The translations under genes and the position numbers were made by a program. Under the pieces are notes generated by a model that had not been told where the DNA came from, ran no database searches, and saw only the letters and a program-made list of their open reading frames with translations. A stretch of 7,516 bases of DNA, taken from assembly GCA_027026055.1 (NCBI GenBank), contig JALVPA010000018.1, positions 1-7,516 of the forward strand, read 5' to 3'. Shown here piece by piece: positions 6,411-7,516 of this stretch. This stretch comes from Campylobacteraceae bacterium. GTDB lineage: Bacteria; Campylobacterota; Campylobacteria; Campylobacterales; Sulfurovaceae. The first letter of the stretch is position 1. Each line of letters begins with the position of its first letter.

Positions 6411-6417
6411 AGAAGGA
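6411..6417 (+). promoter_or_regulatory. Ribosome binding site in front of an ATA codon (pfkA remnant)
   Basis: AGAAGGA ends six bases before ATA (6424-6426), exactly where a phosphofructokinase start codon is expected (xKRLAIVCSGGD). The site therefore marks the ancestral ATG, now ATA. The next usable start, TTG at 6433, is 15 bases away and would remove the first three residues. Confidence 0.55.
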
Positions 6418-6423
6418 ACAACG

Positions 6424-6765
6424 ATAAAACGCTTGGCGATAGTGTGTTCGGGCGGCGACGTATCGGGAATGAACGCCGCGCTCAAACGTTTTACGGAGTA
6501 CCGTTTGCATTCGGGTATCGAACCTTTTGCCGTGTACGACGGATACGAAGGCTTGATAGAGGGGCGTATTCGAAAGCTCGGCTACGCCGACGTGGCGGGC
6601 ATTATCATGCGTGGCGGCACCGTGATAGGATCGGCACGTTCGCAACGTTTTTGGGAAGCTTCCTATCGCGAAACGGTGGTGAAGTGGTCTCGCGACGCTA
6701 TCGTATCGACGATACCCTTTTGGCGCTGGGCGGGGAGTTTATGCGAGAGTGAGAGAATCGTATGA
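6424..6765 (+). pseudogene. pfkA: 6-phosphofructokinase remnant: start codon lost, frameshifted and truncated
   Basis: Translation from 6424 gives a clear N-terminal third of ATP-type 6-phosphofructokinase: LAIVCSGGDVSGMNAALKRF (the ATP-site GGDxxGMNAA), YDGYEGLIEGRI, then the conserved MRGGTVIGSAR. Similarity stops at about codon 90 (SRDAIVS). In the frame one base back, 6702-6749 reads RIDDTLLALGGEFMRE, matching the family's GIDALVVIGGDGS segment, so a one-base loss (or two-base gain) has occurred near 6690-6702. That frame also ends at TGA 6750-6752, just past the GG; the catalytic Asp region and about 220 C-terminal residues are absent. The undisturbed frame ends at TGA 6763-6765, overlapping the next gene's ATG. 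With the ATA start this makes three separate defects. It begins 24 bases after ackA and was probably once in the same operon. The protein cannot be an active kinase. Sequencing error could explain the frameshift but not the truncation. Confidence 0.8.
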
Positions 6766-7516
6766 AAAAACATCCCTGTCCCGTCGAACGCATTGTCGAG
6801 ATTGTAAAGCGTCTTTATGCATTCGAGCGGCTTCGTGTGTCGGAACTTTCCCAAAGGTATGAAGTAAGCGAACGAACGATAAGACGCGATATCGAAAAGA
6901 TTGCCGAGGTCGTTCCCATCGTCAAAAAGCGCGGCGTTTTTCACCTCGATATGGATGCTACGCACGAAACGCGCAAACTCGAACGTTTGCTTATCGGCGC
7001 TTTTGCGACCAATGCAGGCATATCGCTAGATTGTTTGGAAGAGTCCAAACGCGAGATTCCGCTCATTACATTTGCAGTCGCCTACGGCGGATTGAACGAA
7101 ACGATCGCCGAAGGGATCATCGAAAGTATCGAAAAGGGATGCCGATGCGGTTTTGTCTATACGAACAATCGCGGCGAAACCGATCGACGCGACGTCTCTC
7201 CGCTAAGACTTTACACGGCAAAGGGTAAATGGTATTTGCTAGCAAAAGATCGTAAAGACGGTGCGATTAAAATCTTTGATTTTCTCAAGATACGATCGTT
7301 TCAGACACTGCCGAATTTGCGCAGCGAAGTGACCGAAACGGATAAAGAAGCCGCGGCAAAACGCCCGTCTGTTTGGAGCAGTAGCGATAGCGAACCATTC
7401 GAAGTGCGTCTCTACGCTTCGGCTCATGCCGCCCGCTACCTCAAGGAGGTGCCGTTACATCCAAGCCAACGACTCGATATGCCCCACAGCGACGGCACCG
7501 CCGAATTTCTCTACAC
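6762..7516 (+). CDS. WYL-domain transcriptional regulator with N-terminal HTH (3' end outside window)
   Basis: At least 251 residues, open to the window edge and therefore partial. Residues about 8-62 form a DeoR/HTH_11-type winged helix (LRVSELSQRYEVSERTIRRDIEKI), which binds DNA. A middle linker is followed by a WYL domain: residues about 115-175 contain CRCGFVYTNNRGE, RRDVSPLRLY and GKWYLLAKD, with the name-giving Trp157-Tyr158-Leu159. WYL domains sense ligands, often nucleic-acid related, and many such regulators control defence or DNA-damage genes; the target here is not visible. The start at ATG 6762 overlaps the stop of the phosphofructokinase remnant (ATGA). Only a weak purine run (GAGTGAGAGAA) precedes it and no promoter is evident, so it may be read through from pta-ackA. 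Its own ancestral promoter may have been removed by the deletion that cut the phosphofructokinase gene. Confidence 0.87.
   Translation, partial: MKKHPCPVERIVEIVKRLYAFERLRVSELSQRYEVSERTIRRDIEKIAEVVPIVKKRGVFHLDMDATHETRKLERLLIGAFATNAGISLDCLEESKREIPLITFAVAYGGLNETIAEGIIESIEKGCRCGFVYTNNRGETDRRDVSPLRLYTAKGKWYLLAKDRKDGAIKIFDFLKIRSFQTLPNLRSEVTETDKEAAAKRPSVWSSSDSEPFEVRLYASAHAARYLKEVPLHPSQRLDMPHSDGTAEFLY

Noticed and set aside
6680..6710. Programmed ribosomal frameshift joining the two phosphofructokinase reading frames
   Set aside because: There is no slippery heptamer or clear downstream hairpin, and the second frame ends within about 16 codons, so shifting would not restore a functional enzyme.
1..7516. 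CRISPR array, tRNA, rRNA, transposon ends or phage attachment site
   Set aside because: No regularly spaced repeats, cloverleaf-like segments, transposase motifs or paired direct repeats were found by eye.

Overview
The window looks like a stretch of chromosome from a Gram-negative bacterium with tightly packed genes and roughly balanced base composition. Short UTRs, AAGGA-type ribosome binding sites and several extended -10 promoters (TGnTATAAT) without a clear -35 box, together with a superoxide reductase, suggest a microaerophilic or anaerobic lineage. Campylobacterota is my best guess from style, not from a database match.

Layout. Positions 1-430 carry a class II superoxide reductase (neelaredoxin-like) on the minus strand, with a likely intrinsic terminator at the left edge. 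A divergent AT-rich control region of about 190 bp (431-620) separates it from a plus-strand series that fills the rest of the window: a YbhB/PEBP-family protein (621-1145); a three-gene unit of an MntA-type nucleotidyltransferase antitoxin, a HepT-type HEPN toxin and a SMUG2-like DNA glycosylase (1201-2675); a thioredoxin (2730-3113); long-form phosphate acetyltransferase pta and acetate kinase ackA, overlapping by ATGA (3239-6399); a broken 6-phosphofructokinase remnant (about 6424-6765); and a WYL-domain transcriptional regulator that runs off the right end (6762-7516).

How the genes work together. Pta and AckA form the complete acetyl-CoA to acetate pathway, yielding ATP, and are probably cotranscribed. 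Superoxide reductase and thioredoxin point to oxidative-stress and thiol-redox handling, though they are on opposite strands and are not one operon. MntA and HepT carry all the residues expected of the type VII toxin-antitoxin system in which MntA AMPylates the HEPN RNase on the tyrosine of its Rx4HxY motif. The DNA glycosylase starts one base after the hepT stop, so toxin, antitoxin and a base-excision enzyme appear to be expressed together.

The most unusual points are this toxin-antitoxin/glycosylase trio and the phosphofructokinase relic. The relic has lost its start codon (ATA where ATG is expected), its reading frame and about two thirds of its length, and it abuts the WYL regulator. No CRISPR array, tRNA, rRNA or insertion sequence was seen.
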